Of a DNA stretch of 5,040 nucleotides, positions 1-5,039 are shown piece by piece. The stretch spans positions 1 through 5,040 of the forward strand of contig CAILAO010000028.1 in NCBI GenBank assembly GCA_903832105.1, written 5' to 3'. The notes under the pieces are model-generated. The model had not been told where the DNA came from. It worked only from the letters and a program-made list of their open reading frames with translations, and made no database searches. How positions within the stretch are numbered: position 1 is the first letter of the stretch; every line of letters begins with the position of its first letter. This DNA is from an uncultured Pseudomonadota bacterium. GTDB lineage: Bacteria > Bdellovibrionota_B > Oligoflexia > Oligoflexales > CAILAO01. Position numbers and translations under genes: made by a program.

Positions 1-150
1 GGACCCAACCTTTGGAAGATTTATGGATTTTAACTGTCTATTTATGAGTCACCTTTTTTAAGAAAGAACCCACATGGCAGGTATTTTAGGTATATCTTCT
101 CGAAAATATTATAAGAATCAGTTGCTCCGTGCTCCAAACCTTGGTACTCC

Positions 151-156
151 TAGAAT
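151..156 (+). promoter_or_regulatory. Possible -10 element (TAGAAT) for the toxin-antitoxin cassette
   Basis: TAGAAT matches the sigma-70 consensus TATAAT at five of six bases. It lies about 60 bases before the proposed toxin start and directly upstream of the GTTGCC palindrome. No good -35 hexamer is found 16-18 bases upstream, so the call rests on the -10 alone. If it is real, transcription would start near 163 and the palindrome at 165-179 would sit over the start site, a common place for an autorepressor to bind. That arrangement is inference. Confidence 0.25.
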
Positions 157-164
157 AAACCAAT

Positions 165-184
165 GTTGCCACTGGCAACTTTTT
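165..184 (+). terminator. Perfect 6-3-6 palindrome plus T5: terminator of an upstream gene or toxin-antitoxin operator
   Basis: GTTGCC (165-170), loop ACT and GGCAAC (174-179) form a perfect 6-bp hairpin followed by five T residues (180-184). This fits a short Rho-independent terminator on the + strand. No convincing + strand gene ends upstream inside the window, so the terminated gene would lie to the left. The same sequence is a 15-bp operator-like palindrome 36 bases before the toxin start. MqsA-type antitoxins repress their own operons by binding palindromes of similar size (arms about 5 bases, short spacer), so an operator role is a real alternative. Confidence 0.5.
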
Positions 185-203
185 GTGTTATTGGTATCGT
201 TGT

Positions 204-210
204 GGAGAGG
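204..210 (+). promoter_or_regulatory. Shine-Dalgarno site that sets the toxin start
   Basis: GGAGAGG lies 5 bases before ATG 216 and 8 bases before the adjacent in-frame ATG 219. The only longer possibility is a TTG at 183, which lies inside the hairpin T-run and has no ribosome binding site. The start is therefore placed at 216, with 219 equally possible. Confidence 0.7.
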
Positions 211-215
211 TAGGG

Positions 216-533
216 ATGATGCCGCTGAAACTTAATCTAAAAGATGCTCAAAAGTTGTATGAGGAGATTAAAGAAGACTGTTTGATATTGGTCAAAAGGC
301 ATGCTTTTAAGGATCACCCCGAACGTCGGTTTACGCTTGACGAAATTGTGATGCTTACCAGAGAAGGAAAGACTCTAAAATTAGGCAGTTTACCTTCAGC
401 TCCAAAAGAGTCGTTTCTGATCATAGCAAAGGATGACGGTGGCAGGCATTGCGAACTAGGAATTCTTTTTGAGCAAGATGAAAAATCGGGGAAATTCATT
501 ATCTGCATTCATGCATGGCGAAAGCTAAAATAA
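216..533 (+). CDS. Putative toxin, DUF4258-like, first gene of a toxin-antitoxin pair
   Basis: This encodes a 105-aa protein, probably cytoplasmic, with no signal peptide or membrane segment. The pattern resembles DUF4258-type small proteins: a KRHAFKDHPERRFTLDEI segment (about residues 27-44; compare the HA..R..E.G(I/F)...(D/E)(E/D)I signature), a Gly-Lys turn near residue 51, a central beta strand (SFLIIAKDDGG, 66-76) and a closing strand (FIICIHAW, 94-101). Several members of this group are RelE- or BrnT-like ribonuclease toxins, so mRNA cleavage is a reasonable guess. Candidate functional residues are His29, His34, Arg37/38 and His99. Function is inferred partly from context: the next gene, 14 bases downstream, encodes a helix-turn-helix protein, and a small toxin followed by an HTH antitoxin is the mqsRA/higBA layout. 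It could instead be an uncharacterised partner of a regulator. I am confident in the gene and moderately confident in the toxin role. Confidence 0.72.
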   Translation: MMPLKLNLKDAQKLYEEIKEDCLILVKRHAFKDHPERRFTLDEIVMLTREGKTLKLGSLPSAPKESFLIIAKDDGGRHCELGILFEQDEKSGKFIICIHAWRKLK

Positions 534-535
534 AT

Positions 536-539
536 GAGG
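536..539 (+). promoter_or_regulatory. Shine-Dalgarno site that sets the antitoxin start
   Basis: GAGG sits 8 bases before ATG 548 and just after the toxin stop (531-533), so the second gene is probably translationally coupled to the first. An in-frame ATG at 515, inside the toxin gene, would add 11 residues but has no purine-rich site before it. It is disfavoured. Confidence 0.65.
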
Positions 540-547
540 TACACAAA

Positions 548-1054
548 ATGAAGACGCTAAAAATCAAAAAATACCACTTTGAATCGCTATTAGGTAAAAT
601 AGAAGCTAACGACGCCTTGATCGTAGTTGAAGATGGCTCCGTAACAAGCTCAACCTTCGAGCAGAAAAAACACGAACACATTCTTGATTCAAACGAAATT
701 GCACGGTTATCGCTGGAGATTGCGAAAGATTTTTTTTCTAAAAACTACCAAGGCATTATTCGTGGTGATAGAGGACTCTCTAATAAGGAAGTCTCGGGAA
801 TCAGAGCGGTCTTAGGATTAACTGCAACAGAATTAGCGCTCTTACTCGGAATTGACAAAGGCACCATGAGTAAGATTCTTCATGGCAAATTTAAAATGAA
901 GAGACCTGAATGTATCTTGGCTATGGAGCGCCTTTTGGATGAACTTGGATCTCCAGGATATGCCAAACATCTGCTTTCAAGAAAACCGATCAAATCAGGT
1001 CGAAATCGTATTACAGATATTCTAATTGCTGAAAGTTATAAATCAGCATCTTAA
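548..1054 (+). CDS. Putative antitoxin with Xre/MqsA-like helix-turn-helix domain
   Basis: This encodes a 168-aa DNA-binding protein in two parts. The N-terminal part (about 1-65) has beta strands (ALIVVEDGSV, 23-32) and a helix (SLEIAKDFF, 55-63), and probably wraps the toxin. The central HTH (about 78-135) reads SNKEVSGIRAVLGLTATELA then LLLGIDKGTMSKILHG, with the recognition helix near GTMSKILHG (105-113), as in Xre and MqsA C-terminal domains. The MqsA-type continuation (RPECILAMERLLDELG, 119-134) follows. It lacks the CxxC zinc-binding N-terminus of true MqsA, so it is a relative and not MqsA itself. A basic tail (about 144-160) may add DNA contact. The likely role is neutralising the upstream protein and repressing the cassette, with the palindrome at 165-179 as a candidate operator. 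A plain regulator without antitoxin activity cannot be excluded. Confidence 0.75.
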   Translation: MKTLKIKKYHFESLLGKIEANDALIVVEDGSVTSSTFEQKKHEHILDSNEIARLSLEIAKDFFSKNYQGIIRGDRGLSNKEVSGIRAVLGLTATELALLLGIDKGTMSKILHGKFKMKRPECILAMERLLDELGSPGYAKHLLSRKPIKSGRNRITDILIAESYKSAS

Positions 1055-1118
1055 AGTTAAGACTTGAGCTGGGATTTTGCTTTTTGAGTAGAGGTCACAG
1101 TAAGCGCGGTGAACTGAT

Positions 1119-1137
1119 GCTTGGGAAGCTTTTTTTT
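1119..1137 (+). terminator. Weak intrinsic terminator after the toxin-antitoxin cassette
   Basis: GCTT (1119-1122), loop GGG and AAGC (1126-1129) are followed by eight T residues (1130-1137), about 65 bases after the antitoxin stop. The stem has only four base pairs, so the hairpin is weak, but the T-tract is good and the position between convergent genes is right. On the - strand no T-tract follows a hairpin here, so the terminator of the opposing operon is not evident. The rest of 1055-1154 shows no other structure. Confidence 0.4.
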
Positions 1138-1154
1138 AATGATTTTTTATGCGT

Positions 1155-2081
1155 TTAGACCTCCATCACAGCGCCTTTTCCTATTCCCTCATAACATACA
1201 AGCCGGAGGTTTTTACTCTGAGGTTCTTGATTTTGGAGGACCTTTGCAACCTGTTTCGCAATGCATTCAACGCTTGGAACTGGTTCAACGATGAAAACAC
1301 GGTTTGATGGCAGAACGGCTTCGTAGCGCCCAAGAGATCCTTCGATGGAAAGAGTGATGGGTGATGAGTCTTTTCCCCTTTGCCCCACTTCGAATGAACC
1401 AGCTTTAACTTGAGTGGGGGTCGCAAAGTGAACGTGAACACCAAACACTTCACGCACGATAAAATGTTCAAGATCACAGCGACGCTCTGGACCCTGGTAG
1501 ACTTCAATCATGGCTCGATGTCCATGGAATAGGCGCTGGCAAGCACCTTCATGTCCCGAGATGCCGTGGGTATAATGATAGCTTGCTGTTGCGGGAGCTG
1601 TGGTTTCTTGCCTTATTTGGATATTGATGTTTTGGATGGTTGACGAGAGCCTGTGCTTAACAAGACGGGAAAGTTCTTGTGCGACAATTGAAGGCTTAAG
1701 ACTGATAGCTCTGATCGGATAAACAGCGCCCTTTGGGCATTCGTAAACCCACTCAAAATCAGTATTGGTGAGTTTTGTCTTGGCGTGAAGTCGCCAATGT
1801 TCAACACCGTTGGTCTCGGAATAATTGATGCCACTCGAACCTACCGGGATAATCAAAGTGTGATCAAGAGTGCTTTTTAAAACATGTCGGACAACACTTT
1901 TCAGGACACTAAAGTCATACACAAAACCATTGTCGTCCAGAGGACCTGTGACGTGTGCATCAACGTGCCACGATTGGCCCGAGATACCGGATGAGGGATC
2001 AAAAAAAGCGCAGTCTAAAGTTGCGATGTCGTTAACGAAGATCGTCCCAGTATTCGGTGTCTCTGGTATTGGTATATTCAT
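1155..2081 (-). CDS. Two-domain 6-pyruvoyl/6-carboxytetrahydropterin synthase-like protein (QueD family)
   Basis: This encodes a 308-aa cytoplasmic protein, over twice the length of QueD (about 120 aa), because the T-fold domain is duplicated. Domain 1 (about 12-165) has the family path WHVDAHVTGPLDDNGFVYDF (38-57), the Asp-His pair (LDH, 72-74), the helix starting PSIVAQELSRL (130-140) and the pterin-site Glu motif (IRQET, 156-160). The HxH zinc motif at 36-38 is replaced by Q-S-W. Domain 2 (about 167-308) has the GHEGACQRLFHGHR stretch (176-189) with Cys181 and His186/His188, then PSVE (269-272) and Glu298, but no LDH. QueD converts dihydroneopterin triphosphate to 6-carboxytetrahydropterin in queuosine synthesis. 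Tandem homologues of this length occur in other proteobacteria, and their substrate is not known to me. The start is the ATG with GGGAGG 11 bases upstream. It is last in the operon, 57 bases after the RimO gene. Confidence 0.82.
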   Translation of the reverse strand: MNIPIPETPNTGTIFVNDIATLDCAFFDPSSGISGQSWHVDAHVTGPLDDNGFVYDFSVLKSVVRHVLKSTLDHTLIIPVGSSGINYSETNGVEHWRLHAKTKLTNTDFEWVYECPKGAVYPIRAISLKPSIVAQELSRLVKHRLSSTIQNINIQIRQETTAPATASYHYTHGISGHEGACQRLFHGHRAMIEVYQGPERRCDLEHFIVREVFGVHVHFATPTQVKAGSFEVGQRGKDSSPITLSIEGSLGRYEAVLPSNRVFIVEPVPSVECIAKQVAKVLQNQEPQSKNLRLVCYEGIGKGAVMEV

Positions 2082-2138
2082 TTATTGAAATGCCTCCCAT
2101 GAAGTATTGGGAAAAAGGGAAAATGATATGCCCTCTTT

Positions 2139-3467
2139 TTATAAATGCCAGTTTTCTACGGTTCCCACAAGATCGTAATCGTGAGTCCCGGTGACACGGA
2201 CGCTTTGAATCTTCCCTTGGATGGGGTTGCCTTCGTTGATGATGACCACGCCATCTACTTCAGGCGCTTGAGTGGAGAGTCGTCCTTGCCATAGTAGCGG
2301 GGTTTCGCGATGAGGGCCCTCGACAAGAATGGGGAGAGTCCGGCCGATGAAAGATTTAAGATACTTTTTCGAAATGGCGCGTTGAAGTTTCATGATCTCA
2401 TTGGAGCGCCTATTTTTGGTCGAATCATCGATCTGATCGGGCATAGCGGCCGCTCTTGTTTCTTCTTCTCGCGAGTAAACAAAACAGCCTAAATGTTCGA
2501 AGTGCATGTCGGAAACAAACTGCTTAAGCTCATCAAAATCCGCCTCGGTTTCTCCTGGGAATCCCACCATGACAGATGTTCTGATGGCTATTTCCGGAAT
2601 TGTTTTGCGGATTTTTTTGATCGTGTTTCTGAGAGATTCTTGATCGATAGCTCGACTCATAAGCTTCAATATTTTGTTACTGGCATGCTGTATGGGAATA
2701 TCCAGATACTTTACGAGCTTTGGTTCTTCTCTTAATAGTGTGAGAAGTTTGTTATCGATATTTTCTGGATAGGCATAGAGAAGCCTTATCCACTCCAGGT
2801 CTTTGATGGACGCAAGAGATTTGATGAGAGCAGGAAGACTTTCGGAAGAACCACTTTTCTCCCGAGCGAAAGCCGTCAAATCCTGCGCAATGAGATTGAT
2901 TTCAACAACACCTGTTTTGACAAGTTCAAGAACTTCCTGATGGATACTTTCGACGCTGCGGGAACGGAGTGGGCCTCTGATCAGCGGGATAACGCAAAAA
3001 CTGCATCGATGCTGGCAACCTTCCGAAATCTTGACATAAGCAGACCCAGGATGCTGGGTGTTAATGCGAGGTAATTCATGAGAGTAAATATACGAGGTTC
3101 TGTCAGCGTGGACTGTTCCTTTAGCGGGTAAAGTCCGCAAAAATTCCGCGATTTTTGGAAATTCGTCGGTACCGATGAAGAGATCAACCTCTGGGAGTTC
3201 AGAAACAAGCTCTTCTTTGTATCGTTGAGTAAGACATCCAGTGACTACGAGTTTTAAGTCGGGAAAACGCTCTTTATAACTCGCGGCTTCCAGGATCTGT
3301 TCGATGCTTTCTTCTTTTGCAGGATCGATAAACGAACATGTGTTAACAACTATGACGGAAGCTTGCTCGGGATTTTCTGTAAAACTCCAACCATCGTGCC
3401 ATAAAAGGCCTAGCATGACCTCAGAGTCAACACGATTTCGCGCGCATCCCAAAGACACAAAATGCAC
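2139..3467 (-). CDS. rimO: Ribosomal protein S12 methylthiotransferase RimO
   Basis: This radical-SAM enzyme adds a methylthio group to the conserved aspartate of ribosomal protein S12 (Asp89 in E. coli), using two 4Fe-4S clusters and S-adenosylmethionine. From the chosen GTG the product is 442 aa, matching E. coli RimO (441 aa). The N-terminal MTTase domain has the three cluster cysteines: Cys8 (SLGCARNRVDSE), Cys44 (VNTCSF) and Cys78 (VTGCL). The radical-SAM motif CxxxCxxC is Cys151, Cys155 and Cys158 (SEGCQHRCSFCVIPLIRG). RimO-typical stretches follow: RLLYAYPENI (228-237), YLDIPIQHASNKIL (254-267) and VMVGFPGETEADF (299-311). A TRAM domain covers about 372-442. Choosing the start is difficult: no ATG lies near. 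GTG 3467 keeps the first beta strand, while GTG 3458 has a better-spaced AAGG but would cut it. The frame is also open upstream to an ATG at 3749, giving 536 aa with a Lys/Arg-rich leader that overlaps the preceding gene. Confidence 0.93.
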   Translation of the reverse strand: MHFVSLGCARNRVDSEVMLGLLWHDGWSFTENPEQASVIVVNTCSFIDPAKEESIEQILEAASYKERFPDLKLVVTGCLTQRYKEELVSELPEVDLFIGTDEFPKIAEFLRTLPAKGTVHADRTSYIYSHELPRINTQHPGSAYVKISEGCQHRCSFCVIPLIRGPLRSRSVESIHQEVLELVKTGVVEINLIAQDLTAFAREKSGSSESLPALIKSLASIKDLEWIRLLYAYPENIDNKLLTLLREEPKLVKYLDIPIQHASNKILKLMSRAIDQESLRNTIKKIRKTIPEIAIRTSVMVGFPGETEADFDELKQFVSDMHFEHLGCFVYSREEETRAAAMPDQIDDSTKNRRSNEIMKLQRAISKKYLKSFIGRTLPILVEGPHRETPLLWQGRLSTQAPEVDGVVIINEGNPIQGKIQSVRVTGTHDYDLVGTVENWHL

Positions 3468-3510
3468 CTTGCGATGATGCTTTGTAGATCCTTTAAATGG
3501 TTCGGCCTTG

Positions 3511-3972
3511 TCAGCTTTGTGGCGACTGCGGTGGCTGAGTCCCTGCGGCCGAGGCTTCGGTCTTGGCTTGAGGTGCTCCGCCTTCTTCTTTCTTGGCTTC
3601 TTTTTTCGACTCTTTTTTAGGCTTATCGGATTTTGCGGCTTTGTCTGACTTTTCGGAACCGCCTTTTCCTTTTTCTGATTTCGTAGCCGCATCTTTTTTA
3701 TCTTTTTCGCCTTTTTTCGGCGCGGATTTTGCCGCTTCGATGCGCTCATTTTTCTCCTTGATTCGATTTGCGATCACGGCTTGCAACGCTTCAATGCTTC
3801 TTATGGCACTGTTAATCTGCTTTAACTTTGCCTTTAAGTGCTTGACCTGTTGATCTTTGGCAATGGCCTCCGAAGGAAGACCTTTTTCCTTCAAAAGAGC
3901 TAAACGGCTTTCAAACAGTCGTTGATACCTGGCTTTTTGATTTTCGCGCGTACGGAGAAGGTGTGAACCCAT
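3511..3972 (-). CDS. Hypothetical protein: coiled-coil N-terminus with lysine/alanine-rich low-complexity tail
   Basis: This encodes 153 aa; I do not recognise the family. ATG 3972 has TAGGGG nine bases upstream, a good ribosome site. Residues 1-80 look folded: a basic start (MGSHLLRTRENQKARYQRLF), then a long predicted helix or coiled coil (about 42-80, LKAKLKQINSAIRSIEALQA). Residues 81-132 are a highly charged Lys/Glu/Ala/Ser/Asp segment with KKE and KSDK-like units, and 133-153 are Gly/Ala/Pro/Gln-rich (ending PQSPQS). No signal peptide, cysteine or membrane segment is seen. The tail resembles histone-H1-like or nucleic-acid-binding bacterial tails by composition only. It lies 65 bases after the HEAT gene and 43 bases before the RimO start, in the same operon. 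Codon structure favours this frame over the overlapping RimO-frame extension, which reads almost only Lys, Arg, Pro and Ser. A ribosome- or RNA-associated role is speculation from the tail and the neighbour. Confidence 0.75.
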   Translation of the reverse strand: MGSHLLRTRENQKARYQRLFESRLALLKEKGLPSEAIAKDQQVKHLKAKLKQINSAIRSIEALQAVIANRIKEKNERIEAAKSAPKKGEKDKKDAATKSEKGKGGSEKSDKAAKSDKPKKESKKEAKKEEGGAPQAKTEASAAGTQPPQSPQS

Positions 3973-3990
3973 AATGTAAAACCCCTACAG

Positions 3991-4027
3991 TTCGATTAGG
4001 CTCCAAAAGATAGCGGATTTAATCGAA
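3991..4027 (-). promoter_or_regulatory. Inverted repeat in the gap before the lysine-rich gene
   Basis: TTCGATTA (3991-3998) and TAATCGAA (4020-4027) are a perfect 8-bp inverted repeat with a 21-base spacer. It lies in the 65-base gap between the HEAT stop and the next start, and its 3' arm on the transcript ends only a few bases before the TAGGGG ribosome site (3987-3982). It could form an RNA stem that tunes initiation or protects the mRNA. There is no T-tract, so it is not a standard terminator. A second arm pair, TAGGCT (3997-4002) with AGCCTA (4035-4040), shares two bases with it and would compete. Confidence 0.35.
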
Positions 4028-4037
4028 ATGATCCAGC

Positions 4038-4796
4038 CTATTCTGCTCTTATTGAATGACTTCGATTTAAAATCCCCTTTTTGTTGACGGTGACCCCTGG
4101 AGCTACCTGTTTATCAACAAAAGGTTCAATGTCTTTAACAGGCCACTCATTTTTTAAAAACAAATCAACCACAGCCTGATGGATCCGCCGATTTTCAGCA
4201 GACTCATCAGACAAAAAATGTTCAAGTAAATCGGGAATTTCCGGGTCATCTTGTTCCATTATGACTTCGGTCGCGGCAAAACGGACCCGCTCGTCTGGAT
4301 CCTCAAGAAAATGGGCAAGTTTCTTAGAAAATCCAGGCATTTTGTACTCAATAAGATAGCATAAAATATCGTAATTTTTATCAACTCCCGCCTCGTCAAA
4401 CGAGATGTCGCCGTAATTTAAAGAGTCTTGTAAAGATTGAATTACAGCCTCTTCTGAGGCGAGCTGCTTTAGGGCTTTTATAGGCCAAGCGATACGGGTC
4501 GTCTTAAGAAGATGCTCTCTTACGATTGGAAAGGCCGCTTCGCCGCGCTCTAGAATACCCTCCATGGCGGACTCTTTTTCACGGGTGTCATTGATTCCGT
4601 GCTCAAGACTATATTCAAACCTTTGAAGCAGAGCGGAAACAGAGATGTTAGGATCTGGGTACCCCCGAAAGAACTCAAGAGCAACAAGACGTTCATCGCG
4701 AATCGACTTATGATTTTTGATAACCCGCAGATACTTTTGGATCGTCTTTTCTTTATGCGCTTTTTGACGCTCTTTATACCAACCTAATAGTCCCAC
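4038..4796 (-). CDS. HEAT-repeat domain protein
   Basis: This encodes 252 aa, apparently soluble and all-helical, with no signal peptide. The N-terminus is a basic amphipathic helix (WYKERQKAHKEKTIQKYLRV, 6-25). Helical pairs follow, the clearest HEAT/PBS-lyase-like unit being LAHFLEDPDERVRFAATEVI (160-179). It has the typical D-P-D-x-x-V-R-x-x-A-x-x pattern, and the next unit (PDLLEHFLSDESAENRRI, 188-205) is similar. Earlier, degenerate units run from about 35 to 125 (PIVREHLLKTTRIAWPIKAL, 90-109). HEAT repeats are protein-binding scaffolds, so an assembly or adaptor role is likely; the partner is unknown. The start is GTG 4796, supported by AAAGGGA five bases upstream (4808-4802). The only ATG nearby (4817-4815) is out of frame. 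It is the first gene of the four-gene unit. The C-terminal 25 residues (about 228-252) are basic and non-repetitive. Confidence 0.85.
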   Translation of the reverse strand: MGLLGWYKERQKAHKEKTIQKYLRVIKNHKSIRDERLVALEFFRGYPDPNISVSALLQRFEYSLEHGINDTREKESAMEGILERGEAAFPIVREHLLKTTRIAWPIKALKQLASEEAVIQSLQDSLNYGDISFDEAGVDKNYDILCYLIEYKMPGFSKKLAHFLEDPDERVRFAATEVIMEQDDPEIPDLLEHFLSDESAENRRIHQAVVDLFLKNEWPVKDIEPFVDKQVAPGVTVNKKGILNRSHSIRAE

Positions 4797-4801
4797 AATA
4801 T

Positions 4802-4808
4802 TCCCTTT
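4802..4808 (-). promoter_or_regulatory. Shine-Dalgarno site that sets the GTG start of the HEAT gene
   Basis: On the - strand AAAGGGA precedes GTG 4796 with a 5-base spacer. This is the strongest reason to accept a GTG start here, since no in-frame ATG occurs close by. Confidence 0.65.
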
Positions 4809-4822
4809 ATATTTGCCATATT

Positions 4823-4877
4823 GTACTCTACGCTCGTGGACGGGGCAGCGTCCATACTTTTATATGACTTGGAGTAC
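4823..4877. promoter_or_regulatory. Nested inverted repeats in the operon leader
   Basis: An inner perfect 6-bp inverted repeat, TGGACG (4837-4842) and CGTCCA (4849-4854) with a 6-base loop, is enclosed by an outer pair: GTACTCTA (4823-4830) and TGGAGTAC (4870-4877), 8 bp with one T-G wobble. The structure lies 27 bases upstream of the HEAT start. It could be a regulator site or a 5'-leader stem. A TATAAA (4864-4859 on the - strand) lies between the arms, as an operator over a promoter might be placed, but no -35 is well spaced for it. Confidence 0.35.
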
Positions 4878-4931
4878 CCCAAAAGCTGAAACCCCTTGCC
4901 TGTCAATGGTTTTATATTTAGTTGAATTTTA

Positions 4932-5039
4932 TTCCCTAAGCCCCGGACCTTGCTCCCCATAAACCATCCCTATCCTCATCCTGCAGTTAATTAAAAAGGA
5001 TGGGGATAGGGATGGGGCAAAAAGCGTGGGGTTTGGGAA
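4932..5039. repeat. Long imperfect palindrome with G-rich right arm, at the window edge
   Basis: The core is an 18-bp inverted repeat, arms 4964-4981 and 4998-5015, with a 16-base AT-rich loop and one T-G wobble as its only imperfection. Outer segments also match: TTCCCTAAGCCCC (4932-4944) against GGGGTTTGGGAA (5028-5039), and alternatively TTGCTCCCCAT (4950-4960) against ATGGGGCAA (5012-5020). Neither direction has a strong T-tract (TTTATGG follows on the - strand), so it is a poor intrinsic terminator, though it may still stop or stabilise transcripts. It resembles REP- or MITE-type intergenic palindromes, but no second copy exists in this window. It may continue past 5040. Confidence 0.6.

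Noticed and set aside
74..235. A 53-codon + strand ORF starting ATG 74 with a hydrophobic C-terminal stretch
   Set aside because: It has only a weak purine site, runs through the hairpin at 165-184, overlaps the toxin start in another frame and has no recognisable features.
1155..2081. LpxC (UDP-acyl-GlcNAc deacetylase) as identity of the 308-aa protein
   Set aside because: The length and the HGH motif suggested it at first, but the order G-PLDDNGFVYDF, LDH, PSIVAQEL, RQET is the PTPS pattern and occurs as a duplicated fold.
1870..2088. Open frames on the + strand inside the QueD-like gene
   Set aside because: These are antisense shadows of a gene with clear PTPS motifs and a Shine-Dalgarno site, and they have no recognisable protein pattern.
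3593..3853. An 86-codon + strand ORF rich in Phe, Ser and Ala, resembling a membrane protein
   Set aside because: It is the antisense of the lysine-rich tract (AAG/AAA read as CTT/TTT), so the hydrophobicity is a composition artefact.
4859..4906. Promoter made of TTGACA (4906-4901) and TATAAA (4864-4859) on the - strand
   Set aside because: The -35 match is perfect, but the hexamers are 36 bases apart, and neither has a partner at 16-18 bases (TTTGGG lies at the proper -10 spacing). The operon promoter probably lies in this area but cannot be placed.
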